From Nocardioides sp. 1609 (lineage in GTDB: Bacteria > Actinomycetota > Actinomycetes > Propionibacteriales > Nocardioidaceae): 64,000 nucleotides of DNA. The notes beneath the pieces were generated by a model. That model was not told the origin of the DNA, ran no database searches, and saw nothing but the letters and a program-made list of their open reading frames with translations. The position numbers were made by a program, and so were the translations under genes. Position 1 is the stretch's first letter; each line of letters opens with the position of its first letter. Shown here one piece after another: positions 51,249-62,178 of the stretch. Location: the NCBI RefSeq assembly GCF_004522105.1, contig NZ_SPUJ01000004.1, forward strand, positions 62,001 through 126,000, written 5' to 3'.

Positions 51249-52583
51249 ATGGGGCCGCCCGAGGCGAAGGGGCCGTGCGTGGACTGGGTGCGCGACTGGG
51301 CGAGCGACCTGCACTGGGCCGCGTTCCTCAGCATCCCGCTCTTCACCGGCGTCGTCGGCTGGCTGATCAACTGGTCGGGCCTGGTGATGCTGTTCGCGCC
51401 CCTGCGCTTCCGCGGGGTGCGGGTGCCCGGGATGAGGGAGCTCGCGACGGTCCTGCCGCGCAAGGTGCAGGAGGTCCCCGGACTGCTGCAGGGCGGGATC
51501 GGGTGGCAGGGCATCGTGCCGGCGCGGGCCGCGAAGATGGGCAGCATCGCCGTCGACAAGGCGATCGCGAAGCTCGGGACGCCGGCGGAGTTCTACCAGC
51601 AGCTCGAGCCCGACCGGATCGCCGAGCACATCGTGACGGTCTTCGGTCCCGAGGTCCCGGGGCTCGTCGACCAGGTGATGCGCACCGAGCACCCGCGTCT
51701 GTGGCGCGACCTGCCGCAGCCGTTCAAGGACGCCGTCTACCACCGTGTCCAGGCGCAGCTGCCGAGCGTCGTCGGCCGGGTGACCGACGAGATCGGCATC
51801 CACATCGACCAGCTGCTCGACCCGAAGATCATGGTGATCGACCACTTCGCCGACAACCCCGACCTGGTCGTGCGGATCTTCCGCGACTTCGGCCAGAAGG
51901 AGCTGGACATGATGGTCCGGTTCGGCTTCGTGTTCGGGTTCCTGCTCGGCGTCCCGGTGGCCGTCGTCGACAGCATCGCCCACCAGGCGTGGCTGCTCCC
52001 GGTGCTCGGCGTCGTCGTCGGCTGGGCCACCAACGCCCTGGGCATGTGGCTGATCTTCGAGCCCGCCGAGCCGCGGCGGGTCCTCGGCGTCAAGGTGCAC
52101 GGGCTCTTCCTGCGCCGCCAGGACGAGGCTGCCGGCGTCTACGCCCAGATCATCGCCGACGACGTCATCACCCTCGAGCGGATCGGCGACTTCCTGCTCG
52201 ACGGGCCGCGCGGCGACCGGACGCGGCAGATGCTCGTCACCGCGCTGCGCCCGGCGATCGACCAGGCCGCCGGACCGGCCCGCGGTGCGCTGCGCGTGGC
52301 GATCGGCGGCGCCCGGTTCGACACGATCCGGGAGTCGGTGGCCCGGGAGGCGGTCGATCGCACGTTGACGCCGTTCAAGGACCCCGAGTTCAGCGCCCGC
52401 CAGGCCGAGCGGATCCGCGACCTCGTCGAACGACGGACCAGGGAGCTGCCCCCGCGCGACTTCGTGGAGATGATGCGCTCGGCCATCAGGGAGGATGAGT
52501 GGATGCTGTACGCCCACGGAGCGATCATGGGAGCCGCCGGCGGCCTCCTGCACCTTGCGATCTTCGGCGTCCAGGGGGCCTGA
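51249..52583 (+). CDS. DUF445 family membrane protein
   Basis: 444 residues. Membrane helices at the N-terminus (FLSIPLFTGVVGWLINWSGL) and mid-protein (MVRFGFVFGFLLGVPVAVV, then VLGVVVGWATNALGMWLIF), with DUF445 hallmark segments MLFAPLRFRGVRVPGMR, LQGGIGWQGIVPARAAKMG and GVYAQIIADDVITLERIG. The family (YjiN/YheB-like) has no proven function. The start is ambiguous: GTG 51243, GTG 51246 or ATG 51249 lie side by side; TACCCT at 51226-51231 is a plausible -10. Its stop overlaps the next ATG by one base. Confidence 0.8.
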   Translation: MGPPEAKGPCVDWVRDWASDLHWAAFLSIPLFTGVVGWLINWSGLVMLFAPLRFRGVRVPGMRELATVLPRKVQEVPGLLQGGIGWQGIVPARAAKMGSIAVDKAIAKLGTPAEFYQQLEPDRIAEHIVTVFGPEVPGLVDQVMRTEHPRLWRDLPQPFKDAVYHRVQAQLPSVVGRVTDEIGIHIDQLLDPKIMVIDHFADNPDLVVRIFRDFGQKELDMMVRFGFVFGFLLGVPVAVVDSIAHQAWLLPVLGVVVGWATNALGMWLIFEPAEPRRVLGVKVHGLFLRRQDEAAGVYAQIIADDVITLERIGDFLLDGPRGDRTRQMLVTALRPAIDQAAGPARGALRVAIGGARFDTIRESVAREAVDRTLTPFKDPEFSARQAERIRDLVERRTRELPPRDFVEMMRSAIREDEWMLYAHGAIMGAAGGLLHLAIFGVQGA

Positions 52584-53515
52584 TGAGCACCGAGCCCCCC
52601 GGCCGCCCCGACCCGCGCGACCTGCTGCCCGCCGCCGAGGCGCTGCCCGGGCTGGCCCGGGTGGCGGCGTCCGCCGCCTGGCACACGACCGGCTGGTCGC
52701 TGCGCACCTCGGCGGCCGCGTGGCGCCGGGTCGGGCGTGCCGTCACCGACCAGGACGAGGCCGCCGCCCTCGCCGAGGACGCCGGCCAGGCGATCGCCGT
52801 GGTCGGCGAGCTGGCCCGCTCGGTGTCCTCCGGCACCCCGGTCGGCAAGGCCCTCGTCGTCGCCGGCGCGACGCTCGGCGGGCTGGTGGGCGAGCACCCG
52901 TCGGCCGCCGGTCAGGACCCGGTGGTCGTCGACGGCCGGGTCGTGCCGCCGGCCGCCCCGACGAAGCACGAGCCGACGCTGCGCGAGCTCGGCCAGGACC
53001 TGCTGATGCGCTCGCGCGACGTCTGGAGCACCGACGAGGGTCACCCGGCGTTCGCCCGGATCCTGACCGAGCTCGCGCCCGACGAGGGCCGGATCCTCCT
53101 GCTGCTGCTCAACGACGGCCCGCAGCCCAGCGTCGACGTCCGCACCGGCGGGCCGATCGGCCTGGTGTCCTCGCACCTCGTCGCGCCCGGGCTGACCATG
53201 ATCGGCGCCCGAGCCGGCCTCCGCCACGTCGAGCAGGTGCCGTCGTACCTCAACAACCTGTTCCGGCTCGGCCTGGTCTGGTTCTCCCGGGAGTCGCTGC
53301 GCGACCCGCTGGAGTACCAGGTCGTCGAGGCCCAGCCCGACGTCCTCGCGGCGGTGCACTCGGTGAAGTTCGCCAAGGTCGTGCGGCGCAGCATCCACCT
53401 GACGCCGTTCGGCGAGGACTTCTGCCGCACCTGCCTGGTCGAGGAGGACGCCGCCGACGCGTCGTTCCCCGAGCACGGCACCCCCGGCGACGGCGACGCC
53501 GTCGAGCCGCGCTGA
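52583..53515 (+). CDS. Abi-alpha (DUF4393)-like protein
   Basis: 310 residues, mostly helical, no signal peptide. The central part (DEGRILLLLLNDGPQPSVDV, PGLTMIGARAGL, YLNNLFRLGLVWFSRE) resembles DUF4393, a domain named for an abortive-infection association, and the C-terminal KVVRRSIHLTPFGEDFCRTCL reads like a short winged element. The N-terminal 120 residues are Ala-rich helices. It is translationally coupled to the DUF445 gene (TGATG). No toxin or phage gene is nearby, so a defence role is only a possibility. Confidence 0.65.
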   Translation: MSTEPPGRPDPRDLLPAAEALPGLARVAASAAWHTTGWSLRTSAAAWRRVGRAVTDQDEAAALAEDAGQAIAVVGELARSVSSGTPVGKALVVAGATLGGLVGEHPSAAGQDPVVVDGRVVPPAAPTKHEPTLRELGQDLLMRSRDVWSTDEGHPAFARILTELAPDEGRILLLLLNDGPQPSVDVRTGGPIGLVSSHLVAPGLTMIGARAGLRHVEQVPSYLNNLFRLGLVWFSRESLRDPLEYQVVEAQPDVLAAVHSVKFAKVVRRSIHLTPFGEDFCRTCLVEEDAADASFPEHGTPGDGDAVEPR

Positions 53516-53546
53516 CGCAGCACGGACGCAGCACGGACGCAGCACG
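53514..53546. repeat. Three 11-bp direct repeats
   Basis: GACGCAGCACG occurs three times head to tail from 53514, beginning within the stop codon of the Abi-alpha-like gene. It leads into the promoter region of the permease. Confidence 0.75.
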
Positions 53547-53614
53547 GAGGCGAGCCGGTGTTTCGGCGCCATGAAATCTCGCGGACGGCGTATCCAGGGA
53601 CGCTCCCGCGGGTC

Positions 53615-53620
53615 TAGGTT
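53615..53620 (+). promoter_or_regulatory. Candidate -10 box for the permease operon
   Basis: TAGGTT at 53615-53620 precedes the permease ATG by 42 bases; GGGAGGG just before the ATG supplies the ribosome site. No riboswitch fold could be recognised in the leader. Confidence 0.35.
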
Positions 53621-53662
53621 CGCTCCGACTCGGGCGCACGACCCGGGTGGCGGGAGGGCGAC

Positions 53663-55153
53663 ATGACAGACCTGGCGAACGGGCGGCCGTCGATCGGTGA
53701 CCAGCTGAGGCGGCGCAAGCCGATCGCGGCGCCGCGCGGGCCGCACGACGGGCCCGAGCTGCAGCGGAGCTTCGGGACCTTCCAGCTCATGCTCTTCGGT
53801 GTCGGCGCGACCGTCGGCACCGGCATCTTCTTCGTGCTGCAGGAGGCGGTCCCCGACGCCGGGCCGGCCGTCATCGTCGCCTTCCTCGTCGCGGGGCTCG
53901 CCGCCGGGCTGTCGGCGATCTGCTACGCCGAGGTCGCCAGTGCGATCCCGGTCAGCGGCTCGACGTACTCCTACGCCTACCACTCGATGGGCGAGCTCGT
54001 CGCGATGGTCGTCGCCGCGTGCGTGCTCCTCGAGTACGGCGTCAGCTCGGCCGCCGTCGCGGTCGGGTGGAGCGGCTACTTCAACGAGCTGCTGCAGAGC
54101 CTGTTCGGGTTCCACCTGCCCGACGCGCTGTCGTACTCACCGGTGCCCTACGAGGACAACGTCACCGGGCTGGTCAACCTGCCGGCCGTCGTCCTGGTGG
54201 TCATGTGCATGTTCCTGCTGCTGCGCGGCGCGAGCGAGTCGGCGAAGGTCAACACGATCATGGTGCTGATCAAGCTCGGGGTGCTGCTGCTCTTCGTGGT
54301 CATCGGCCTCACGGCGTTCGAGACCGACCACTTCAGCGGCTTCTGGGACGCCGGCGCGGCCGGCATCAGCGCCGCCGCCGGCACGATCTTCTTCTCCTTC
54401 ATCGGGCTCGACGCCGTCTCGACCGCGGGGGAGGAGGTGCGCGACCCCCAGCGCGCGCTGCCCCGGGCCATCATGGGCGCGCTGGTGATCGTCGTCGCGA
54501 TCTACGTGCTCGTCGCGCTGGCCGGCGTCGGCGCCCAGCCGAGCGAGGAGTTCGAGGATCCCGACCAGCAGAGCGCCGGGTTGTCGGTGATCCTGTCGAA
54601 CATCACCGGCTCGAGCGTGCCCGGCACGATCCTCGCTGCCGGCGCGGTCATCTCGATCTTCTCGGTCACCCTCGTCACGCTCTACGGCCAGACCCGCATC
54701 CTCTTCGCGATGGGCCGCGACGGGATGCTGCCGAAGCGGTTCGCCTCGGTGAACCCGGTCTCGCTCACCCCGACGTTCAACACCGTCGTCGTCTCCGTCG
54801 TGGTCGCGCTCATCGCCGGCTTCGTGCCGTCGGACTACCTGTGGGACACCGTCTCGATCGGCACCCTCATCGCGTTCATCGTCGTCGCCACCGCCGTGCT
54901 GGTGCTGCGCCGCTCGCAGCCCGACCTCGAGCGGCCGTTCCGGGTGCCCGGCTACCCGGTCACCCCGATCCTGACGATCGCCGCGTGCGTCTACATCCTG
55001 TCCGGGCTCGCGGCCGTCACGTGGGTCATCTTCGCGGTCTGGCTGGCGGTCGTGCTGGCGTTCTACCTGCTGTGGGGTCGCAACAACGCCGCGCTGAACC
55101 GCGGGGTCGTCGCCGACACGACGCAGCCCGGGGCGCCGGGCGGAGGCCACTGA
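53663..55153 (+). CDS. APC family amino acid permease
   Basis: 496 residues, about 12 membrane helices. Helix 1 has the unwound GVGATVGTGIFF motif that binds the substrate alpha-carboxyl; SGSTYSYAYHSMGEL and the helix-6 region FFSFIGLDAVSTAGEEV complete the signature of the cationic-amino-acid-type APC transporters. PFRVPGYPVTP precedes the last helices. It probably imports or exchanges an amino acid. The next gene overlaps it by one base and encodes a universal stress protein, a common partner of this transporter type. Confidence 0.9.
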   Translation: MTDLANGRPSIGDQLRRRKPIAAPRGPHDGPELQRSFGTFQLMLFGVGATVGTGIFFVLQEAVPDAGPAVIVAFLVAGLAAGLSAICYAEVASAIPVSGSTYSYAYHSMGELVAMVVAACVLLEYGVSSAAVAVGWSGYFNELLQSLFGFHLPDALSYSPVPYEDNVTGLVNLPAVVLVVMCMFLLLRGASESAKVNTIMVLIKLGVLLLFVVIGLTAFETDHFSGFWDAGAAGISAAAGTIFFSFIGLDAVSTAGEEVRDPQRALPRAIMGALVIVVAIYVLVALAGVGAQPSEEFEDPDQQSAGLSVILSNITGSSVPGTILAAGAVISIFSVTLVTLYGQTRILFAMGRDGMLPKRFASVNPVSLTPTFNTVVVSVVVALIAGFVPSDYLWDTVSIGTLIAFIVVATAVLVLRRSQPDLERPFRVPGYPVTPILTIAACVYILSGLAAVTWVIFAVWLAVVLAFYLLWGRNNAALNRGVVADTTQPGAPGGGH

Positions 55154-56037
55154 TGACGCTCGTGGTCGGGTACGCCGCCGCCAAGGGTGACGCGGCCCCG
55201 CTGCACCTCGCCGCGACGCTGGCCCGCTCGGCCGGTCGGGACCTGCGCGTCGTCGTCGTCGTCCCGGCCCCGTGGCCGACCCCGGTCGCCCGCGGCTCCG
55301 ACCGCGAGTTCGAGACCTGGGCGCGTGACCAGGGCGAGCGGTCGGTGGCCGCGACCACCGAGCTGCTCGCGGAGATCTGCCCCGACGTGACGGCGTCCGT
55401 GGCCGCCGTCCCGGGCAAGTCGGAGGCGGCCACGCTCATCGAGGAGGCGACGCGGGTCGGTGCCGAGATGATCGTCGTCGGCTCCGGCACCGACGGCGCG
55501 TGGGGGACGGTCGTGGTGAGCTCGACTGCCGACCGGCTGCTGCACTCCTCGCACGTCCCGGTCGCGGTCGCGCCACGCGGGTTCCGCGCCGCGCCCGACG
55601 CGACGCTCGGCCGCGCGACGTGCGCGTTCCGCGGCGACGACGCCTCGTCCGACGTCCTGGCCCGCACGGCGGCGATCTGCCACGAGGTGGGCGCGGCGCT
55701 GCGGGTCGTCACCTTCGGCGTCCGCGGCAAGACGATGTACCCGCCCGAGGTGCACGGCGAGGACGAGATCCTGGCGTCCTACGTCGAGCACACCGCCGCC
55801 CTCCAGGCGGCGGCCGTCGCGGCGCTGGGCGACGGCCCGGACGTGCCCGACGACGTCGAGACGGCCGTCGCCACCGGGCGCAGCTGGGCCGAGGCCCTCG
55901 AGGGCGTGCCGTGGGAGCGCAGCGACGTCCTGGTCGTCGGCTCGTCGGCCGCCAGCCTGATGAAGCGGCTCTTCCTCGGCTCGACCGCCACCAAGATCAT
56001 CCGGGCCTCCCCGGTGCCGGTGGTCGTCGTCCCCTGA
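55153..56037 (+). CDS. Universal stress protein, two UspA domains
   Basis: 294 residues formed by two UspA repeats (about 1-140 and 150-294). The ATP-binding pattern G-2x-G-9x-G/S-S/T is seen in the first (VVGSGTDGAWGTVVVSSTAD) and the second (VVGSSAASLMKRLFLGSTAT). Tandem Usp proteins bind ATP and adjust metabolism under stress or low oxygen. Its ATG overlaps the permease stop (TGATG), suggesting that it modulates or senses that transporter's activity. Confidence 0.88.
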   Translation: MTLVVGYAAAKGDAAPLHLAATLARSAGRDLRVVVVVPAPWPTPVARGSDREFETWARDQGERSVAATTELLAEICPDVTASVAAVPGKSEAATLIEEATRVGAEMIVVGSGTDGAWGTVVVSSTADRLLHSSHVPVAVAPRGFRAAPDATLGRATCAFRGDDASSDVLARTAAICHEVGAALRVVTFGVRGKTMYPPEVHGEDEILASYVEHTAALQAAAVAALGDGPDVPDDVETAVATGRSWAEALEGVPWERSDVLVVGSSAASLMKRLFLGSTATKIIRASPVPVVVVP

Positions 56038-56052
56038 CCCGCCGGCCCGCCC

Positions 56053-58587
56053 TCACTCGCCCGAGGGGACCGTCGCGGTGATCACGGTGCCGTCGGAGCG
56101 GCGGGTGCCGGCGGGGTTGGGCGGCGAACCCTCCAGGCGCGGGCCGCGGCCGTCGAGGGCGACGCTCGCGGGCGCTCCCGGGGCGACGGTCAGCGTGTCG
56201 TTCTTGACGCCGAAGGCGAGCTCGCCCCCGTCGGGGCCGACCTCCTCGATCTCGAGGTGCAGGGCGTCGGGCTCGACGCGGACCCGCACGCGGGTGCCGC
56301 GCAGGGTGATCCGGTAGGTGAGCGAGTCCCAGCCGTCGGGGAGCCGCGGGTCGAGGCACCAGCGGCCGCCGCCGAGGTCGCGGAAGCCCCCGAAGCCGGA
56401 GGCCAGGGCGCTCCAGACGCCACCGGTCGAGGCGACGTGGACGCCGTCGGAGGTGTTGCCGTGCCGGTCGGCGAGGTCGACGAACAGGGCCGCGTGGAAG
56501 TAGCGCAGCGCCAGCTCGTGGTAGCCGACCTCGGCCGCGATGATCGACTGCACGACGGCCGAGAGCGTGGAGTCGCCCGTGGTGATCGGGTCGTAGTAGT
56601 CGAAGTCCGCCTTCTTCTGCTCCAGCGTGAAGTGCTCACCCTGCAGGAACAGCGCGAGGACGACGTCGGCCTGCTTGAGCACCTGGAAGCGGTAGATCAC
56701 CAGCGGGTGGTAGTTGAGCAGCAGCGGCCGCTTGTCCTGCGGCGTGTGGTCGAGGTCCCACATCTCCCGCTCGAGGAAGTGCAGGTCCTGCGGGTGGATG
56801 CCGAGGTGCTCGTCGAAGGGGATGTTCATGGCGTTCGCGGCGCGCTCCCACTGCTCGACCTCGCCGTCTCGCAGGCTGACGCGGGCGGCCATCTCGCGGA
56901 AGTTCTCCGGTCGCTTCTCCTGGATGAACCGCACCGCCTCGGCGGCCCTGCGCAGGTTGAAGCGCGCCATCACGTTCGTGTACAGGTTGTCGTTGACGAC
57001 CGTCGTGTACTCGTCGGGGCCGGTGACCCCGTGGATGTGGAACGCGCCGCCGTCCTCGTCGCGCCAGAAGCCGAGGTCGGCCCACAGCCGGGCGGTCTCG
57101 ACGAGGATGTCGACCGCCTGGCGGTCGAGGAACTCGTAGTCGCCGGTGGCGCTGACGTACTGGCTCAGGGCGTAGGCGATGTCGGCGTCGATGTGGTACT
57201 GCGCGGTGCCGGCGGCGTAGTAGGCCGAGGCCTCCTCGCCGTTGATCGTGCGCCAGGGGAACAGGGCGCCCTTCTGCGCGAGCTGGCGGGCGCGGTGGCG
57301 CGCGGAGTCGAGCAGCGAGTGGCGGAAGCGCAGCGCGTTCCGCGCCGCCCCCGGGGTGGTGTAGGTGAGGAACGGCATCACGTAGATCTCGGTGTCCCAG
57401 AAGTAGTGACCGCCGTACCCGGACCCGGTCACCCCCTTGGCGGGGATGCCGGCGCCGTCGGCGCGCGCCGAGGCCTGCGCCAGCGAGAAGAGGTTCCACC
57501 GGGCGGCCTGCTGCAGCGCCGGCTGACCGCCGATCTCGACGTCGGAGCGCTCCCAGAACTCGTCGAGCCATGCCTGCTGGTCGTGCGCCTGCTTCTCGAG
57601 GCCCTCCTCGCGCACCCGGTCGAGGGTGCGCAGGCAGCGGTCGAGCAGCTCGCCCGTGGGCACCACGCGCGCGGCGTGGTAGCCGACGGTCTTGGTGAGG
57701 CGGATCGGGACGCCCCGCTCGGCGCTGACGTGGAAGATCGCCTTCATCATGTCGTCGCCGCGCTCGTAGGCGGTGGTGCTCGGGCTGTCGGTCTCGAGCT
57801 CGTGGTCGACCGCGATCGCGATCGTCATGCCGCTCTCGGCCGTCTTGTAGCGCAGCGCGAGCCGCCCGTCGGGCAGGACGCCGTGGTCGTTCTCCGGCAC
57901 CAGCACCCGGTTGGCGAAGTGGCTGGCCTTGCGCGGGTCGAAGTCGGCGGCGGCCTTGGCCATCTCGACCGACGCACCGCGGTCGGCGTCCTGGCGGTTG
58001 AGCAGCTGCGAGCTGATCGTGATCGGGGCGCCGTCGTCGAGCAGGGTGACCTCGAAGGTCATCACCGCGAGGTGGCGCTGGGTGAAGGAGACCATCCGGG
58101 TGCTGTCGACCTGCACCCGTCGCCCGGACGGCGTGCGCCACACGACGTGCCGCGACAGGACGCCGGTGCGGAAGTCGAGGGCGCGCTCGTACTCGACGAG
58201 GTCGGCGGTCGACAGCTCGAGCGGCTCGTCGTCGACGTAGAGCCGGATCACCTTCGCGTCGGGGGCGTTGACGATCGTCTGGCCGACCTTCGCGAACCCG
58301 AACGCCTCCTCGGCGTGCTGGATCGGCCAGGTCTCGTGGAAGCCGTTGATGAAGGTGCCGTTGGCCGCGAAGTCGCGGCTCTCCTCGTAGTTGCCGCGCA
58401 GGCCGAGGAAGCCGTTGCCGACGCTGAACACCGACTCCGTGGTGCCGAGGTCGCTGGAGTCGAAGCGGGTCTCGACCAGGCGCCACTCCTCGACCGGGAA
58501 GCGGGTGCGGTCGAGCGGGTCGACGGCCGGCGGGGCCTTGTGGCTGGCGCCGTGCCGCTCGTGCAGGCTCGGGTCGACGGTGCTCAT
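56053..58587 (-). CDS. Glycoside hydrolase family 65 (disaccharide phosphorylase type)
   Basis: 844 residues. The N-terminal beta-sandwich begins RFPVEEWRLVETRFDSSDLG with GNGFLGLRGNYEE; the (alpha/alpha)6 barrel has GGHYFWDTEIYVMPFL and the general-acid Glu in VTGPDEYTTVVNDN (about residue 526). C-terminal segments include GTRVRVRVEPD. GH65 enzymes cleave maltose, trehalose or kojibiose-type alpha-glucosides with phosphate to yield beta-glucose 1-phosphate. The overlapping downstream partner in the operon order (upstream HAD gene) is a beta-phosphoglucomutase-like enzyme, which fits exactly. Trehalose or maltose are the likeliest substrates. Confidence 0.9.
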   Translation of the reverse strand: MSTVDPSLHERHGASHKAPPAVDPLDRTRFPVEEWRLVETRFDSSDLGTTESVFSVGNGFLGLRGNYEESRDFAANGTFINGFHETWPIQHAEEAFGFAKVGQTIVNAPDAKVIRLYVDDEPLELSTADLVEYERALDFRTGVLSRHVVWRTPSGRRVQVDSTRMVSFTQRHLAVMTFEVTLLDDGAPITISSQLLNRQDADRGASVEMAKAAADFDPRKASHFANRVLVPENDHGVLPDGRLALRYKTAESGMTIAIAVDHELETDSPSTTAYERGDDMMKAIFHVSAERGVPIRLTKTVGYHAARVVPTGELLDRCLRTLDRVREEGLEKQAHDQQAWLDEFWERSDVEIGGQPALQQAARWNLFSLAQASARADGAGIPAKGVTGSGYGGHYFWDTEIYVMPFLTYTTPGAARNALRFRHSLLDSARHRARQLAQKGALFPWRTINGEEASAYYAAGTAQYHIDADIAYALSQYVSATGDYEFLDRQAVDILVETARLWADLGFWRDEDGGAFHIHGVTGPDEYTTVVNDNLYTNVMARFNLRRAAEAVRFIQEKRPENFREMAARVSLRDGEVEQWERAANAMNIPFDEHLGIHPQDLHFLEREMWDLDHTPQDKRPLLLNYHPLVIYRFQVLKQADVVLALFLQGEHFTLEQKKADFDYYDPITTGDSTLSAVVQSIIAAEVGYHELALRYFHAALFVDLADRHGNTSDGVHVASTGGVWSALASGFGGFRDLGGGRWCLDPRLPDGWDSLTYRITLRGTRVRVRVEPDALHLEIEEVGPDGGELAFGVKNDTLTVAPGAPASVALDGRGPRLEGSPPNPAGTRRSDGTVITATVPSGE

Positions 58588-59342
58588 GCGGGGTCCCCGG
58601 GCGCAGCGGCCGCGGCGGTGAGCTCGTCGAGGTCGTCGACGACGACGTCGGCGCCGGCCCGGGTCAGCGCGTCGTGCCCGACGCCGCGGTCGACCCCGAC
58701 CACGAGGCCGAAGTCGCCGGCGGCGCCGGCCGCGACGCCGCTGGTGGCGTCCTCGACGACGACGGCGGTCTCGTCGGGCACGCCCAGCTCGCGGGCCGCC
58801 TCCTGGTAGGTGTCGGGAGCCGGCTTGCCCTTGAGGCCGCGCTCGGCGGCGACGCCGCCGTGCACCACGACGGTGAAGTAGTCCGTCACGCCCGCCGCGG
58901 CCAGCACGTCGGGCGCGTTCTTCGACGACGACACGATCGCCAGCGCGGTGCCGCGCTCGCGCAGCTCGTCGAGCAGCCGCAGCGACCCCGGGTACGCCGC
59001 GACGCCCTCCTCGCGCAGCACCTGGCCGAAGGCGTCGTTCTTGCGGTTGCCGAGCCCGCAGACGGTCTCGGCGCCGGCCGCCTGGTCGGCGGGGTCCTCG
59101 GGGGTGCCGTCGGGCAGCGTGATGCCGCGGGAGGCGAGGAGGTCGCGGACGCCGTCGTAGCGCGGCTTGCCGTCGACGTGCTCGAAGTAGTCGGCGTCGG
59201 TGTAGGGATCCTCGACCCCCCGCGCGCTCAGGAAGTCGTTGAACATCTGCGCCCAGGCGCGCATGTGGACCTCGGCGGTCGGCGTGATGACGCCGTCGAG
59301 GTCGAACAGGACGGCGCGGTACGCGCTCCAGTCGACGATCAT
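58584..59342 (-). CDS. HAD hydrolase, beta-phosphoglucomutase family
   Basis: 252 residues. HAD motif I FDLDGVITPTAEVH (nucleophile and acid Asp), motif II IVSSSKNA, motif III Lys in GLKGKPAPDTY, motif IV VVEDATSGVAAG. The DGKPRYDGVRDLLASRGI cap segment is typical of beta-phosphoglucomutases, which turn beta-glucose 1-phosphate into glucose 6-phosphate. It is first gene of the operon; its stop overlaps the GH65 ATG. ATG 59342 has TACCCT seven bases upstream and is preferred to the longer in-frame GTG/ATG options. Confidence 0.88.
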   Translation of the reverse strand: MIVDWSAYRAVLFDLDGVITPTAEVHMRAWAQMFNDFLSARGVEDPYTDADYFEHVDGKPRYDGVRDLLASRGITLPDGTPEDPADQAAGAETVCGLGNRKNDAFGQVLREEGVAAYPGSLRLLDELRERGTALAIVSSSKNAPDVLAAAGVTDYFTVVVHGGVAAERGLKGKPAPDTYQEAARELGVPDETAVVVEDATSGVAAGAAGDFGLVVGVDRGVGHDALTRAGADVVVDDLDELTAAAAAPGDPA

Positions 59343-59355
59343 GCGCCTGAGGGTA
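59343..59355 (-). promoter_or_regulatory. -10 box, leaderless start of HAD-GH65 operon
   Basis: Minus-strand TACCCT (59355-59350), seven bases, ATG 59342. Confidence 0.45.
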
Positions 59356-59401
59356 GTCGGGCCGACCGTCCGACTCGTAGACACCGTGACAGATGGTCAA
59401 A

Positions 59402-59422
59402 GTTGAGTGGAACAGACTCAAC
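59402..59422 (+). promoter_or_regulatory. HspR operator (HAIR) upstream of clpB
   Basis: GTTGAGT-N7-ACTCAAC is a perfect inverted repeat matching the HAIR consensus CTTGAGT-N7-ACTCAAG except at the outermost base of each arm. TACGTT at 59429-59434 is a good -10 box just downstream, so bound HspR would block the clpB promoter. Confidence 0.88.
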
Positions 59423-59515
59423 TCTTGCTACGTTGAACCCGGTGTCCGACTCCGTCGGGCCGCCGATCCACCCGTTCCGACCCGCTCGGACCCGTACCGC
59501 AGGAGCATTGCCCCC

Positions 59516-62101
<2,586 letters not shown>

Positions 62102-62178
62102 CGCCGTCGCACGCCGTCTCGCGCCGTCGGGCGAGGTGCGGGGCGGCGTACTCAGGTCCCCTCTGGGAGACTGGGGCC

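Noticed and set aside
53547..53662. Riboswitch in the permease leader
   Set aside because: No known aptamer core could be recognised, and the leader is only about 40 bases after the likely transcription start.
58588..59421. GH65 protein extended to 1122 residues
   Set aside because: The extra N-terminus is the HAD gene read in the wrong frame; ATG 58587 overlaps the HAD stop and gives the normal GH65 N-terminus.
62102..62178. Terminator after clpB
   Set aside because: Only weak GC-rich self-complementarity is present with no T-run; not enough to call.
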